From CAZCEC01 sp964497615 (GTDB taxonomy: Bacteria > Chloroflexota > Anaerolineae > Anaerolineales > UBA6663): a DNA stretch of 64,000 nt. The notes beneath the pieces are model-generated. The model worked only from the letters and a program-made list of their open reading frames with translations. It was not told where the DNA came from and did not search any database. A program made the position numbers and the translations under genes. Positions 24,529-33,681 of this stretch are shown one piece after another (the first letter of the stretch is position 1; each line of letters opens with the position of its first letter). Location of the stretch: positions 1 to 64,000 of the forward strand of contig CAZCEC010000004.1 of the NCBI GenBank assembly GCA_964497615.1, read 5' to 3'.

Positions 24529-26484
24529 CTACTCTACTTGGTACGGCACGTCCGTCACCACAATCCCCTTGCGGAACAGCAGCGCCAGCCGCAGCAGCAC
24601 CGCCGTCTGCGTGTGCAGCAGGTTCGCCCACCAATTCTTCGGCACAAACTGCGGCACGACGATGGTGATGATCTCGTTCCGCTGCCGCAAGGCCGCCAGG
24701 TGCTCCACGTAGCCCAGCAGCGGCTCCAGCAGCAGCCGATAGGGAGACTCCAGGATCACCAGCCGCACCCCGTTCCCCCAGCGCTCCCACTTCGCCTTCA
24801 CCCGCTCGGATTCATCCGGATCAATTGAGACATGCACGGCGGTCACGTCGCTGGACAGCGAGCGCGCATAGTCCAGCGCGGCCAGCGAGCCGCGATGCAC
24901 GCCGCTGATGGGGATGAGTACTCGGTGGCGGCGGACGGCCGGCGGCGCGCCATAGTCGTCCAGCGACAGGCTGCGCGCCAGGTGCTTGTAGTGGTGATGG
25001 ATGCGGAAGAAGACGAACACCAACGCCGGCACCAGCACCAGGATGATCCACGCGCCATGGGTGAACTTGGTGTAGGCGAACAGGCACATGACCACAGCGG
25101 TGCAGGCCGCGCCAAAGCCATTGATCACCATCTTCCACTTCCAGCCGCGGTCAGGGCGCAGCACCGAGCCACGCTCATGCCGCTCCTCATTCGGCTTCAG
25201 ATGGCCGATCTTCCACCAGCGGCGCGCCATGCCGGCCTGCGACAGGGTGAAGGACAGAAAGACGCCGATGGCATACAACGGAATGAGGGCTGTCACGCTG
25301 GCCCGGAAGAGGATGATCAGGAGCGAGGCAATCACCGCCAGCACCACGATGCCGCGCGAATACACCAGCCGGCTGCCGCGATAAGTGAGTTGCCGCGGCA
25401 GGAAGCCGTCATTAGCGTGCAGCGCGCTCAGCCGGGGGAAGTCCGCGAAGGCGGTGTTGGCGGCCATGATCAGGATGAGCGTCGTGCCGCCGATGACGAG
25501 CAGGTAGAGCGGGCCGCGGCCATCCAGGGCCGTGCGCGCCAGTTGGGAGATGACGGTCTCCTCTTCCGATGGCACGGCGCCGATCCGCCCAGCCAGGAAG
25601 GTGATGCCCAGGAACAGGCTGCTCAAAATAGCCGCCATCCACATCAGGGTGATGCCGGCGTTGTGGCTGCGCGGCTCCTTGAAGGCGGTGATGCCGTTGG
25701 AAATGGCCTCAATGCCGGTCAGGGCTGCCGTGCCGCTGGAGAAGGCATGCAGCAGCAGGAACAGGCTCAGGCTGGCGGCCTCGGTCGCGGCCTCCATGTG
25801 CGGCGGCTCGACCACCTGGCCCAGGCTGCCAGTCACCAGCCGGAAGAACCCTGCCCCCACCGTGAGGAACATGATCGCCACAAAGAAGTACGTCGGGATG
25901 GAAAACGTGATGCCCGACTCCTTGACGCCGCGCAGGTTGACCAGCATGATGAAGCCGACCAATGCCACGGCGATGACGATGCGCCATTCGTACAACTGCG
26001 GAAAGGCCGATACCAATTGGGCCACGCCCGAAGAGATGGAGACCGACACGGTCAGGATATAGTCGGTGAGCAGGGCGGCGCCGGCCGTCTGGGCCGGCAG
26101 TTCGCCCAGGTTGTCGCGCGCCACGATGTAGGCGCCGCCGCCGCCCGGATAGGCGTGGATGGTCTGCTCATAGGAGATGGCCACCACCACCAGCAGGGCC
26201 ACGATGGCGATGGAGATCGGAAAGGCAAAGCTGAAGGCCCCCATGCCGGCCGCGGCCAGGATCGCCAGAATCTCCTGGCTGGCATAGGCCGTGGAAGAGA
26301 GCGCGTCCGACGCAAACACGGCCAGGCCAATGGCCTTGCCGATGGTCTGATGCGGGGCGTCGGCGGTAGCGAGCGGGCGGCCGATCAGCCAGGTGCGCAG
26401 GCTCGGCCGGGGCTTGTATTCAATCGTGCGATGCTGAACGCCGTTGCTGCGTTCGTGTTGGGTGATTTCGACAGTGACAGCCAT
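24529..26484 (-). CDS. KimA-type potassium transporter (APC superfamily) with USP-like C-terminal domain
   Basis: 651 residues. Residues about 30-490 form 12 helices matching KimA of Bacillus subtilis: LAVFASDALSSTAYASQEIL, AYPGGGGAYIVARDNLG, TDYILTVSVSISSG, GTAALTGIEAISNG, PLYAIGVFLSFTLSQAGM. KimA is a high-affinity K+/H+ symporter controlled by c-di-AMP. The soluble tail (about 520-651) starts HRVLIPISGVHRGSLAALDYA, a universal-stress-protein-like fold. No ydaO riboswitch is seen in the short upstream gap; a weak TTCACC/TTATAC promoter lies at 26505-26534. It follows a KdpD/KdpE-like pair on the same strand. Confidence 0.85.
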   Translation of the reverse strand: MAVTVEITQHERSNGVQHRTIEYKPRPSLRTWLIGRPLATADAPHQTIGKAIGLAVFASDALSSTAYASQEILAILAAAGMGAFSFAFPISIAIVALLVVVAISYEQTIHAYPGGGGAYIVARDNLGELPAQTAGAALLTDYILTVSVSISSGVAQLVSAFPQLYEWRIVIAVALVGFIMLVNLRGVKESGITFSIPTYFFVAIMFLTVGAGFFRLVTGSLGQVVEPPHMEAATEAASLSLFLLLHAFSSGTAALTGIEAISNGITAFKEPRSHNAGITLMWMAAILSSLFLGITFLAGRIGAVPSEEETVISQLARTALDGRGPLYLLVIGGTTLILIMAANTAFADFPRLSALHANDGFLPRQLTYRGSRLVYSRGIVVLAVIASLLIILFRASVTALIPLYAIGVFLSFTLSQAGMARRWWKIGHLKPNEERHERGSVLRPDRGWKWKMVINGFGAACTAVVMCLFAYTKFTHGAWIILVLVPALVFVFFRIHHHYKHLARSLSLDDYGAPPAVRRHRVLIPISGVHRGSLAALDYARSLSSDVTAVHVSIDPDESERVKAKWERWGNGVRLVILESPYRLLLEPLLGYVEHLAALRQRNEIITIVVPQFVPKNWWANLLHTQTAVLLRLALLFRKGIVVTDVPYQVE

Positions 26485-26583
26485 GTCACTATCGTAGCGG
26501 CGGGGTATAAGGCTGGAGTAAAGAGACCGGTGAACCCCATAAAGAACAAATAAAACCGGGGTGTCCTGCGCCGGACGGCGGCC

Positions 26584-27282
26584 CTAGTCGTCCGTCAGGA
26601 ACCGGTAGCCCACCCCCGGTTCGGTCACCAGGTAGAGCGGTTGGGCGGGGTCCGCCTCCAATTTCTTCCGCAGTTGGCGCATGTAGACGCGCAAGTATTC
26701 CACCTGGTCTACCTCGGCCTCACCCCACACATGGGCCAGGATAGACTGGTGGGTGAGCACGCGCCCGGCGTTGGCAGCCAGGTAGGCCAGCAGTTTGAAC
26801 TCGGTGGCGGTCAACTTCACTTCCTCGCCGTCGCGCGTCACCAGATGCCGGGCCAGGTCAACCGTCAGCGGGCCGGCCGTAACCACCGCGGCCTTGCTGC
26901 CCTGGGCCTGCGCCGCATGCCGCAGCGACACGCGGATGCGGGCCAGCAATTCCTCGATGCCAAAGGGCTTGCTCAGGTAGTCGTCGGCCCCCCGGTCCAG
27001 CGCCGCCACCTTGTCTTGTTCAGTATCGCGCACCGAGAGCACGATGATGGGCGTCTGCGTCCACGCCCGCAGCCGCGCGCACACCTCCAGGCCGCTCAGG
27101 TCGGGCAGGCCCAGGTCCAGGATGATGAGATCGGGCGGATTGGCGGCGGCCAGCGCCAGACCCTCCTCGCCCCGGCTGGCGGTGGTCACGCGGAACTTCT
27201 TCTCCGCCAGGATGGTGCGCAGCGCGCGCAGGATCTGCGGCTCGTCGTCAATCACCAGGATGTGCGGGCCGGGGGTGCTCAT
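26584..27282 (-). CDS. OmpR/KdpE-family response regulator
   Basis: 232 residues from ATG 27282. Receiver domain 7-120 with acidic pocket IDDEP (11-15), phospho-acceptor Asp56 (LIILDLGLP) and Lys near 106 (LSKPFG). The OmpR-type winged helix runs about 130-230 (TATEFKLLAYLAANAGRVLTHQSIL, VRVYMRQLRKKLE-like). Closest in feel to KdpE. The ATG overlaps the kinase stop by 4 bases (ATGA, 27279-27282). It probably regulates the adjacent potassium permease. Confidence 0.93.
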   Translation of the reverse strand: MSTPGPHILVIDDEPQILRALRTILAEKKFRVTTASRGEEGLALAAANPPDLIILDLGLPDLSGLEVCARLRAWTQTPIIVLSVRDTEQDKVAALDRGADDYLSKPFGIEELLARIRVSLRHAAQAQGSKAAVVTAGPLTVDLARHLVTRDGEEVKLTATEFKLLAYLAANAGRVLTHQSILAHVWGEAEVDQVEYLRVYMRQLRKKLEADPAQPLYLVTEPGVGYRFLTDD

Positions 27283-28757
27283 GCCTCCACCGCCTCCGGC
27301 AGGGGCCGCGGAGCGGGTGCGCCCGCCCACGCCAGCGGCAGCGTGAAATTGAAGGCCAGGCCGGCCGGGAGATTCTCGGCCCAGATGCGCCCGCCATGCG
27401 CTTCCACGATGCCCTTGCAGATGGATAGCCCGAGGCCCGTACCCGTCACGCGGTCGGCGGCGGTCACCCGGTAGAACTTGTCAAAGATGTGGTCGAGGTG
27501 CTCGGGCGGCACGCCCGGCCCCTGGTTCTGTACGCTGACGTGCACGGTGGCCGGGTCTTCGGTCCAGGCCCGCACGGTGATGGCGGTGCCGGCCGGCGCA
27601 TACTTGAGCGCGTTGCTCAACAGGTTGGTAAACACCTGGTCCAGTTGGTTGTGGTCGGCTGGGATGAGGGGCAACTCATCCGGCACATCCAGTATCAGTT
27701 GGTGTTGTTTCAGCGCCAGCCGCAGCCGGCCCACGGTGCTGCCCACCACTTCGGCCAGGCTTAGCCACTGGCGGTTGGGTTGCAGGGCGCCTGCCTCGAT
27801 GCGCGACATATCCAGCAGGTTGCCCACCAGCCGGTTGAGGTGGTCCAACTCTTCCTCCACCATCACCAGCAGGTCGCCGCGCGCCTCGGCCTCCCAGGCC
27901 ACCTCCCCGCTGTGCAGGCTCGTCACCGCCGCCTTCATGCTCGCCAGCGGCGTGCGCAGTTCGTGCGACACCGAGGAGAGCAGCGCCGACTTCAGCCGGT
28001 CGCTTTCGGCCAGGATCTTGGCCTGCGTCTCGGCCTCCGAGAGCAGCGCATGCTCCAGCGCCAGGGCCCCTTGCCCGGCGAAGGTGGCCCACAGCCGCGC
28101 CTCCGCCGGGGTCACGGGTTGCGCCGCGCGCCACACCCGCAACTCCCCCAGCCGCCCGCGTGCGGTGGTCAGCGGCAGCAGCGTCACGGGCGGGCCGTTG
28201 GCCGGCGCGGTCCCAACCGGCAGGCGCAAGGTTACCGGCCGGGCGGGAGGGTTGACCTGATAGACCAACTCCACGTGGCTGGCCTGGCTGACGGCCAGCA
28301 GCCGCTCGGCCAGCGCCCGGGCGATGGCGGCCTCCGAGTGCAGCCCGGTGAGGGCGGTACTCAGCTCATACAGCGAGGTCGTCTCGCGCTCGCGCGCCTC
28401 TGCCGCGGCCAAGCCGGCCTGCGCCCGGCCCATCAATTGGCTTACCACGACCGCCACGCCCAGGAAGACCACCAGCACCAGCAAGTCCTGCGTCTGGTGG
28501 ACGATCAAGGTGTAATACGGGGTGATAAAGAAGTAGTTGAACGCCAGAAAGGCCAGCAGCGAGGCGACGATGCCAATGCCCAGCCCGCCCAGTGTGGTGC
28601 CCAACCCCACCGGCAGCAGGTAGAGCAGCGCCACAATGGACGTGTTGAGTTGCCCTTGCGCCAGGCGCAGCGCCAGGGTGGTGAGGGCGATGAGGCCAGA
28701 CACGATAATCAAGTGCCGCGCAACGCGGCCCAGCCGTTGAAACGAGAATGCGCGCAC
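27279..28757 (-). CDS. KdpD-like sensor histidine kinase lacking the N-terminal KdpD domain
   Basis: 492 residues from GTG 28757. Residues about 15-110 are the four-helix DUF4118 membrane domain of KdpD (LLYLLPVGLGTTLGGLGIGI, FNYFFITPYYT). A GAF domain (about 125-245) follows, then HisKA with His265 (SVSHELRTPL), and HATPase with NLLSNALKYAP and TGTGLGLSICKGIVEAHGG. The about 400-residue cytosolic KdpD/USP N-terminal region of E. coli KdpD is missing. A TATAAT on the minus strand (28781-28786) lies upstream. Pairs with the downstream response regulator. No kdpFABC genes occur in the window. Confidence 0.92.
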   Translation of the reverse strand: MRAFSFQRLGRVARHLIIVSGLIALTTLALRLAQGQLNTSIVALLYLLPVGLGTTLGGLGIGIVASLLAFLAFNYFFITPYYTLIVHQTQDLLVLVVFLGVAVVVSQLMGRAQAGLAAAEARERETTSLYELSTALTGLHSEAAIARALAERLLAVSQASHVELVYQVNPPARPVTLRLPVGTAPANGPPVTLLPLTTARGRLGELRVWRAAQPVTPAEARLWATFAGQGALALEHALLSEAETQAKILAESDRLKSALLSSVSHELRTPLASMKAAVTSLHSGEVAWEAEARGDLLVMVEEELDHLNRLVGNLLDMSRIEAGALQPNRQWLSLAEVVGSTVGRLRLALKQHQLILDVPDELPLIPADHNQLDQVFTNLLSNALKYAPAGTAITVRAWTEDPATVHVSVQNQGPGVPPEHLDHIFDKFYRVTAADRVTGTGLGLSICKGIVEAHGGRIWAENLPAGLAFNFTLPLAWAGAPAPRPLPEAVEA

Positions 28758-28780
28758 GCGATTGGCAGCCTTCCGGCTTG

Positions 28781-28789
28781 ATTATATAA
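28781..28789. promoter_or_regulatory. Overlapping divergent -10 elements
   Basis: ATTATATAA reads TATAAT on the minus strand (28781-28786, towards the kinase) and TATATAA on the plus strand (28784-28789, towards the gene at 28811). Both genes would share this 9-bp core. Confidence 0.5.
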
Positions 28790-28810
28790 CTGCGGCCATG
28801 GGAGGCAGTC

Positions 28811-29095
28811 ATGGACAAACGCATTCTCACCCAGCACCCAGAAGGCAAGCAGGGCGTCAACATCAGCCAGCCCAAGTATGATCTGGTCCGCAAGACCATC
28901 CTCAGCCTGCTGCGCCGCCGCAAGCAGATGACTTTCGCAGGGTTGGTGCAAGCCGCCGGCCAGGAATTGGGGGGGCAGTTCGAAGGCTCAGTGAGTTGGT
29001 ATGTGACAACGGTAAAGCTCGACCTCGAAGCGCGCGGCGAGATCGAGCGCGTGGCAGGGTCCGGTCCGCAACAGCTTCGGCTCAGGCGGAAGTAG
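28811..29095 (+). CDS. Small DUF6958-like protein
   Basis: 94 residues from ATG 28811 with GGAGG 5 nt upstream. MDKRILTQHPEGKQGVNISQPKYDLVRKTILSLLRRR resembles the DUF6958 family, with a short winged-helix-like arrangement (QMTFAGLVQAAGQEL ... WYVTTVKLDLEARGEIERV). The function is unknown. A wing with a basic C-terminus (RLRRK) may bind nucleic acid, as an inference. The last 14 bases overlap the 3' end of the convergent VWA gene. Confidence 0.7.
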   Translation: MDKRILTQHPEGKQGVNISQPKYDLVRKTILSLLRRRKQMTFAGLVQAAGQELGGQFEGSVSWYVTTVKLDLEARGEIERVAGSGPQQLRLRRK

Positions 29096-30251
29096 ACGTC
29101 ACCACGCCTTCGGTCGCCGCCCACTGCCGCAAGTCCTGCCGGTTGAGGGCCGCCGCCATCAGGCTGGGGAAGTTATCGGGTGTGCAGGCAAAGGCGGGGA
29201 TGCCCAGCGCCGCCAGCCGCTCCGCCACCGCGTGGTCGAAGCTCGGCGCGCCGTCGTCGCTGAGCGCCAGCAGCGTCATCATCTGCACCCCCGCCCCGGC
29301 CAGCGCGGTGGCCCGCTTGAGCATTTCCTCGCGGTGGCCACCCTCGAACAGGTCGCTGATCAGGAACAGCACGGTGTCTTCCGGCCGGCGCACCAGGCTC
29401 TGGCAGTAGCCCAGCGCCTGGTTGATGTCGGTGCCGCCGCCCAACTGCGTGCCGAAGAGCAGTTCCACCGGGTCGTGCAAATCCTCGGTCAAATCCACCA
29501 CGGCGGTGTCGAAAACGACGACGTGCGTTCGCAGGGCCGGCAGCGAGGCCAGCACCGCGCCAAACACCCCGGCATACACTACGCTGGCCGCCATCGAGCC
29601 GCTCTGGTCCACGCACAGGATCACGTCGCGCTGGGCCGAGCGGCGGCGGCCATAACCCAGGCGCACGGCCGGGATGATGGTGCGATAGGCGGGCTGATAG
29701 TGCTTAAGGTTGGCGCGGATAGTGCGCGGCCAGTCCATTTCGTTGTGGCGCGGACGGCGGTTGCGAACGGCGCGGTGCAGGCTGCCCAGCACCGCCTGGC
29801 GCAGGGGCGCGGCCAGCCGCCGCTCCAGGTCATCCACCACCCGGCGCACGACGAGGCGGGCCGTCTCCTTGGAGCGCTCCGGCATCACCCGGTTGAGCGA
29901 GATCAGCGTAGCCGCCAGGTGCACGTCCGGCTCCACGGTGGCCAGCATCTCCGGCTCCAGCAGCATCTGGCGCAAGTTGAGGCGCTCGAGCGCATCCTGC
30001 TGCATCACCCGCACCACGGAAGCGGGGAAGTACGCGCGGATATCGCCCAGCCAGCGCGCCACGTTCGGGGCCGAGGCGCCCAACCCGCCGCTGCGGTCGG
30101 CGTCGTAGAGCGCTTCGAGTGCGCGGTCCATCGCCAGGTCGCGGCCCTCCAGCGCCTGGCCCACGCCGTCGGCCTCCCCGCCGCCCAGCAGCAGTCGCCA
30201 GCGGCGCAGGCGTTCGTCAACAGTTGGCATCGCGTCACCAGACATGGTCAT
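29082..30251 (-). CDS. VWA (CoxE/YehP-like) domain protein of the SWIM-MoxR operon
   Basis: 389 residues. The C-terminal VWA domain begins RDVILCVDQSGSM with the MIDAS motif DxSxS at Asp215, followed by a conserved Thr in GGGTDIN and an Asp in LISDLFEGG. The N-terminal 200 residues are helical and Arg-rich. VWA proteins pair with MoxR AAA+ ATPases to remodel or load metal into target proteins. Its ATG overlaps the DUF5682 stop (ATGA, 30248-30251). Last gene of the operon; length and order match YehP. Confidence 0.9.
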   Translation of the reverse strand: MTMSGDAMPTVDERLRRWRLLLGGGEADGVGQALEGRDLAMDRALEALYDADRSGGLGASAPNVARWLGDIRAYFPASVVRVMQQDALERLNLRQMLLEPEMLATVEPDVHLAATLISLNRVMPERSKETARLVVRRVVDDLERRLAAPLRQAVLGSLHRAVRNRRPRHNEMDWPRTIRANLKHYQPAYRTIIPAVRLGYGRRRSAQRDVILCVDQSGSMAASVVYAGVFGAVLASLPALRTHVVVFDTAVVDLTEDLHDPVELLFGTQLGGGTDINQALGYCQSLVRRPEDTVLFLISDLFEGGHREEMLKRATALAGAGVQMMTLLALSDDGAPSFDHAVAERLAALGIPAFACTPDNFPSLMAAALNRQDLRQWAATEGVVTSTSA

Positions 30252-32599
30252 TCACTTGGCGGCCAGCCGAGCAGCCAGGCAAGGACCGGCAGCACTGCTT
30301 CCGCCCGCTCAATATCCAATTCCCGCGCGGTCCACGGCTCAACGAGATCTGCCCGGCCGCGGCTCGCGCGCTCGCCCATCTGCCGGCGTTCGGCCGCGGA
30401 GAACGTGGCAAAGGTGCGGCGCAGCAACGGCAGCAATTGCGCGAAGGCCGCAGCCGGCAAGTCGGCCAGCCAGGCATCCAGCGCCGCCCACAGACCATCA
30501 TCGTGAAGCAGTATCAGTCCGCTCCCGCGCAGCAGTCCTTCGATCCAGGCCGCACCGTGCGCGGGCTCGCCGACCACCGCCAACCCCAGCCGCAAACGCT
30601 GCGCGAGTCCAGGTGAGTCGAGCGCGCCCTGGTCGTGCAGCAGCCGGCAGCACCGCCCCGCCAGCAGGCCGTGCACCCCCGCTTGGTCCGCCAGTTGCGT
30701 GAGCGCCCTCAGCCACTCTGCCCGCTGCTCCGCATCATCCAGCCGCAGCACCGCATCATGCACACCGGCCAGGCGCGCTTCCATCGCGGCCGCGGCCTCG
30801 TCGTTTAGCGAAGCGCACGCCAGGGGCAGTCCCAAGCACACCCGTGTCAGCAACCCGGCGGCCACGGCGGCGACCTCATCTTGCTGCCCCGCGCCGTGCC
30901 GCACACTGCCATAGCGAGCAATGCTCGCCAGCGGCGGCAGGGCATCCATCAGCAATCCAAGATCAGCGGCGACGGCGGCTTCGGCTTGCACGCGGGCGGT
31001 GATGGTCTCCGCCGCCTCGGGCAGATCGGCCAGCAGCACCACCTCCAGCAGTTCGGCCAGCACCGGCAGGCCGGGCGCCTCGCGGGCCAGGGCGCGGGCC
31101 TTGCTGGCCGCGGCCGTCTGAATCGTATTGCCGAAACGGCTGGCCTCCACCAGTCGCACGGCCAACTCGGGCTGCCACTGCACCCGCCAGATTTCGTGGA
31201 ACGTGCCGCGCTGGCGGGCGGGCGCGCGCAGCACCTCGCCCCAGGGCACGTCCAGCAGGCGCAGCCGGTGCAGCAGGCGGCTACGCGCCAGGTCGGTGGG
31301 CTGGCGCAGGTCCAGGTCCAAGTCTCGGACCGTAGCAGCGGGCTTGAGCCGGAGTTGCTTTTGCTCCCGCGCCAGGTCCCGCTGCAATGGGACGGTGGGC
31401 GTCTCGTCCGGTACCTGCCCCAGCGCTTCGCCCACAATCAACTTCTCCGCGATCACCGCCATGGGCAGCGCCGCGCCAAAGCACAACACCGCCTGGGTGG
31501 CTTCGTTGAGCTCCGGCAGGCCAGGCCGGGGGCGGTCGCGCAGCGCGGCCAGCGCCTCGGCTAGCCGCACCGCCTCGATGACGCCCGCGGCTGAGGCTTC
31601 CAAATCCTGTTCACGCAGAAGTTGCGCGACGCGCGCCAGCCAGCGCACCGGCACCTGCTCCGGCGTCTCCCATAGGTGCGCGTACCATCCCGGCGACTCG
31701 AGCCCCGCGCCGTATCCGCTGGCGGTGCTCAACCGGCCATTGGTCCACGGCACCCAGGCTGCCCCGACCGTCTTGATGCGCGGCAGCCCTTTCAGCATGT
31801 CCGCGTCGGTCTTGGCGGACGGCATTCGCGCCAGGGCGGGCGCATGCCAGGCCCCGCACACCACCGCGATGCGTTCATGCCCATCACGCTGCGCGGCGCG
31901 GATCACCTGCCGCATGTAGGCTTCGCGGGCCGCCTCGCGCTGCGCGGCCCGCGCCTCTTCCGGGGTGTCGGGCGCGGGCTCGGTCGCCTCCGCCTCGGCG
32001 CGCAGGACCGTCATCGCCTCGAGGATGGCGGCGAACAGACCGGCGCTGTCCTGCCGCTGCTCCACCATATGTTCCCACCAGCGTTCGCCGTCGTTGTAGC
32101 CGGCGGCCAACCCCAGCCAGCCCAGCGGGTCGTCGCGCACGGCTGGCAGTTCGAGCGTGAGTGTCTCTTCGTCCTCTGCCTCCACGGGCGCGCCCAGGAG
32201 CAGGGGGGTCAGCGGTTGGCCGCTCTCCTTCACCTCCGGCGCCTCGTCTGGTGGGGGCGGCGGTTCATCAGTTTGTGCCGCCATCGCCAACTGCACCGCC
32301 TGCGGCAAATCCATGAAACGTACCGGGATGCCGCGCGCCAGGGCGTAGCGGATGGCCTGGTACTCGGGCGAGAAGACCGCATACGGATAGAAGGCGGCGC
32401 GCTGCGGCTCATCGGGCACGTAGAGCAGCAAGGCCACCGGCGGGCGCATGTCCGGATGCGCCAGCAGCGGCAGCACCCCATCCGCATCCGGTGGGCCTTC
32501 CACCAGCACGATGTCGGGCGCCAGGGCCTCCAGCGCCGTGCGCAAACTGCGCGCCGAGCCGGGGCCGTGATGGCGGATGCCGAAGACGTGAACGGTCAA
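30248..32599 (-). CDS. DUF5682 family protein (YehM-like)
   Basis: 783 residues, starting MTVHVFGIRHHGPGSARSL. A His-x-Gly-Pro-Gly-Ser motif is followed by DIVLVEGPPDAD, RFMDLPQAVQLA and VCGAWHAPALARM. Spaced His, Glu and a final GxxH-like motif recall the TraB/Tiki/EreA hydrolase fold, but that is inference. The C-terminal half is alpha-helical, HEAT-like. It lies between the MoxR ATPase (4-base overlap at 32596) and the VWA gene (4-base overlap at 30248). Enzymatic activity unproven. Confidence 0.88.
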   Translation of the reverse strand: MTVHVFGIRHHGPGSARSLRTALEALAPDIVLVEGPPDADGVLPLLAHPDMRPPVALLLYVPDEPQRAAFYPYAVFSPEYQAIRYALARGIPVRFMDLPQAVQLAMAAQTDEPPPPPDEAPEVKESGQPLTPLLLGAPVEAEDEETLTLELPAVRDDPLGWLGLAAGYNDGERWWEHMVEQRQDSAGLFAAILEAMTVLRAEAEATEPAPDTPEEARAAQREAAREAYMRQVIRAAQRDGHERIAVVCGAWHAPALARMPSAKTDADMLKGLPRIKTVGAAWVPWTNGRLSTASGYGAGLESPGWYAHLWETPEQVPVRWLARVAQLLREQDLEASAAGVIEAVRLAEALAALRDRPRPGLPELNEATQAVLCFGAALPMAVIAEKLIVGEALGQVPDETPTVPLQRDLAREQKQLRLKPAATVRDLDLDLRQPTDLARSRLLHRLRLLDVPWGEVLRAPARQRGTFHEIWRVQWQPELAVRLVEASRFGNTIQTAAASKARALAREAPGLPVLAELLEVVLLADLPEAAETITARVQAEAAVAADLGLLMDALPPLASIARYGSVRHGAGQQDEVAAVAAGLLTRVCLGLPLACASLNDEAAAAMEARLAGVHDAVLRLDDAEQRAEWLRALTQLADQAGVHGLLAGRCCRLLHDQGALDSPGLAQRLRLGLAVVGEPAHGAAWIEGLLRGSGLILLHDDGLWAALDAWLADLPAAAFAQLLPLLRRTFATFSAAERRQMGERASRGRADLVEPWTARELDIERAEAVLPVLAWLLGWPPSE

Positions 32600-33681
32600 T
32601 CAATCACCTCGCGACACGCCCGGTACAGGTCCTTCCAGCCCTGCCGTTCCTTCACCACCGTTTCCAGGTACTCCAGCCAGACGACACGGTCCTGCACCGG
32701 GTCCTTCACCACCGCGCCCAGCATTCCGGCGGCCAGGTCGCTGGCGCGCAGGCGGCCATCGCCAAAGTGCGCGGCCAGGGCCAACCCGCTGTTCACCACC
32801 GAGATGGCCTCGGCGGTGCTCAGGGTGCCGCTGGGCGACTTCAGGCGCGTGCGGCCGTCGGCCGTCAGTCCCTCGCGCAGTTCGCGGAATACCGTCACCA
32901 CCCGGCGGATCTCCTCCAGGGCCGGCGGCTCGGCGGGCAGTTCCAGTGCGCGGCCCAGGCTCTCCACGCGGCGCTGCACGATGTCCACCTCCACGTCGAG
33001 GTTGTCGGGCAGCGGCAGCACCACCGTGTTGAAGCGGCGCTTAAGGGCCGACGACAACTCATTTACCCCCCGGTCGCGGTTGTTGGCCGTGGCGATGACA
33101 TTGAAGCCCTGCCGGGCTTGCACGCCTTCATTGAGTTCCGGGATGGGCAGCACCTTCTCCGACAGCAGGGTAATGAGCGAGTCCTGCACATCGGCCGGGA
33201 TGCGGGTGAGTTCTTCGACGCGCGCCAGTTGCCCGAGCTGCATGGCCCGCATCAACGGGCTGGGCACCAGCGCCTGGCGCGACGGGCCATCGGCCAGCAG
33301 CCGCGCATAGTTCCAGCCATAGCGCAGCGCTTCCTCGCTCGTGCCGGCGGTGCCCTGCACCAGCAAGGTTGAGTCACCGGAGATAGCTGCCGCGAGGTGC
33401 TCGGCGACCCAGGTCTTGGCCGTGCCGGGCACGCCCAGGAGCAGCAGGGCGCGGTCGGTGGCCAGGGTGGCAATGGCGATCTCCAGCAGCCGGCGCTGTC
33501 CGATGTATTTGGGCGCGATGACCAGGCCGCTCTCCAGCCGCCCGCCCAGCAGGTAAGTGGCCACCGCCCACGGGGAGAGCCGCCAGTTCGGTGGGCGCGG
33601 TCGGCTGTCGGCCGCGGCCAGGGCCTGCAATTCGGCGGCGGACTGATGTTCGGCGTGCTGGCGCAACAGTTGGGCGGTCAT
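32596..33681 (-). CDS. MoxR-type AAA+ ATPase (YehL-like)
   Basis: 361 residues. Walker A GVPGTAKT (83-90). In the Walker B position the usual DE is replaced by RVEELTRIP (E-E-L-T-R). Sensor 1 is VIATANNRDRG and the sensor 2/lid region is FREL...GRTRLKSPSG. MoxR ATPases act as chaperones with VWA partners; the 361-residue length equals YehL. The ATG overlaps the DUF5691 stop by 4 bases. Probably the motor of the complex made with the VWA, DUF5682 and SWIM proteins. Confidence 0.9.
   Translation of the reverse strand: MTAQLLRQHAEHQSAAELQALAAADSRPRPPNWRLSPWAVATYLLGGRLESGLVIAPKYIGQRRLLEIAIATLATDRALLLLGVPGTAKTWVAEHLAAAISGDSTLLVQGTAGTSEEALRYGWNYARLLADGPSRQALVPSPLMRAMQLGQLARVEELTRIPADVQDSLITLLSEKVLPIPELNEGVQARQGFNVIATANNRDRGVNELSSALKRRFNTVVLPLPDNLDVEVDIVQRRVESLGRALELPAEPPALEEIRRVVTVFRELREGLTADGRTRLKSPSGTLSTAEAISVVNSGLALAAHFGDGRLRASDLAAGMLGAVVKDPVQDRVVWLEYLETVVKERQGWKDLYRACREVID

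Noticed and set aside
24832..26553. 573-codon plus-strand open frame opposite the permease
   Set aside because: Antisense shadow of the clear KimA-type gene.
26485..26583. Possible c-di-AMP (ydaO) riboswitch before the KimA gene
   Set aside because: The gap is only 99 bp and I could not find the conserved core; a simple weak promoter is more likely.
31676..33310. 544-codon plus-strand frame across DUF5682/MoxR genes
   Set aside because: Antisense shadow spanning two real genes with overlapping ends.
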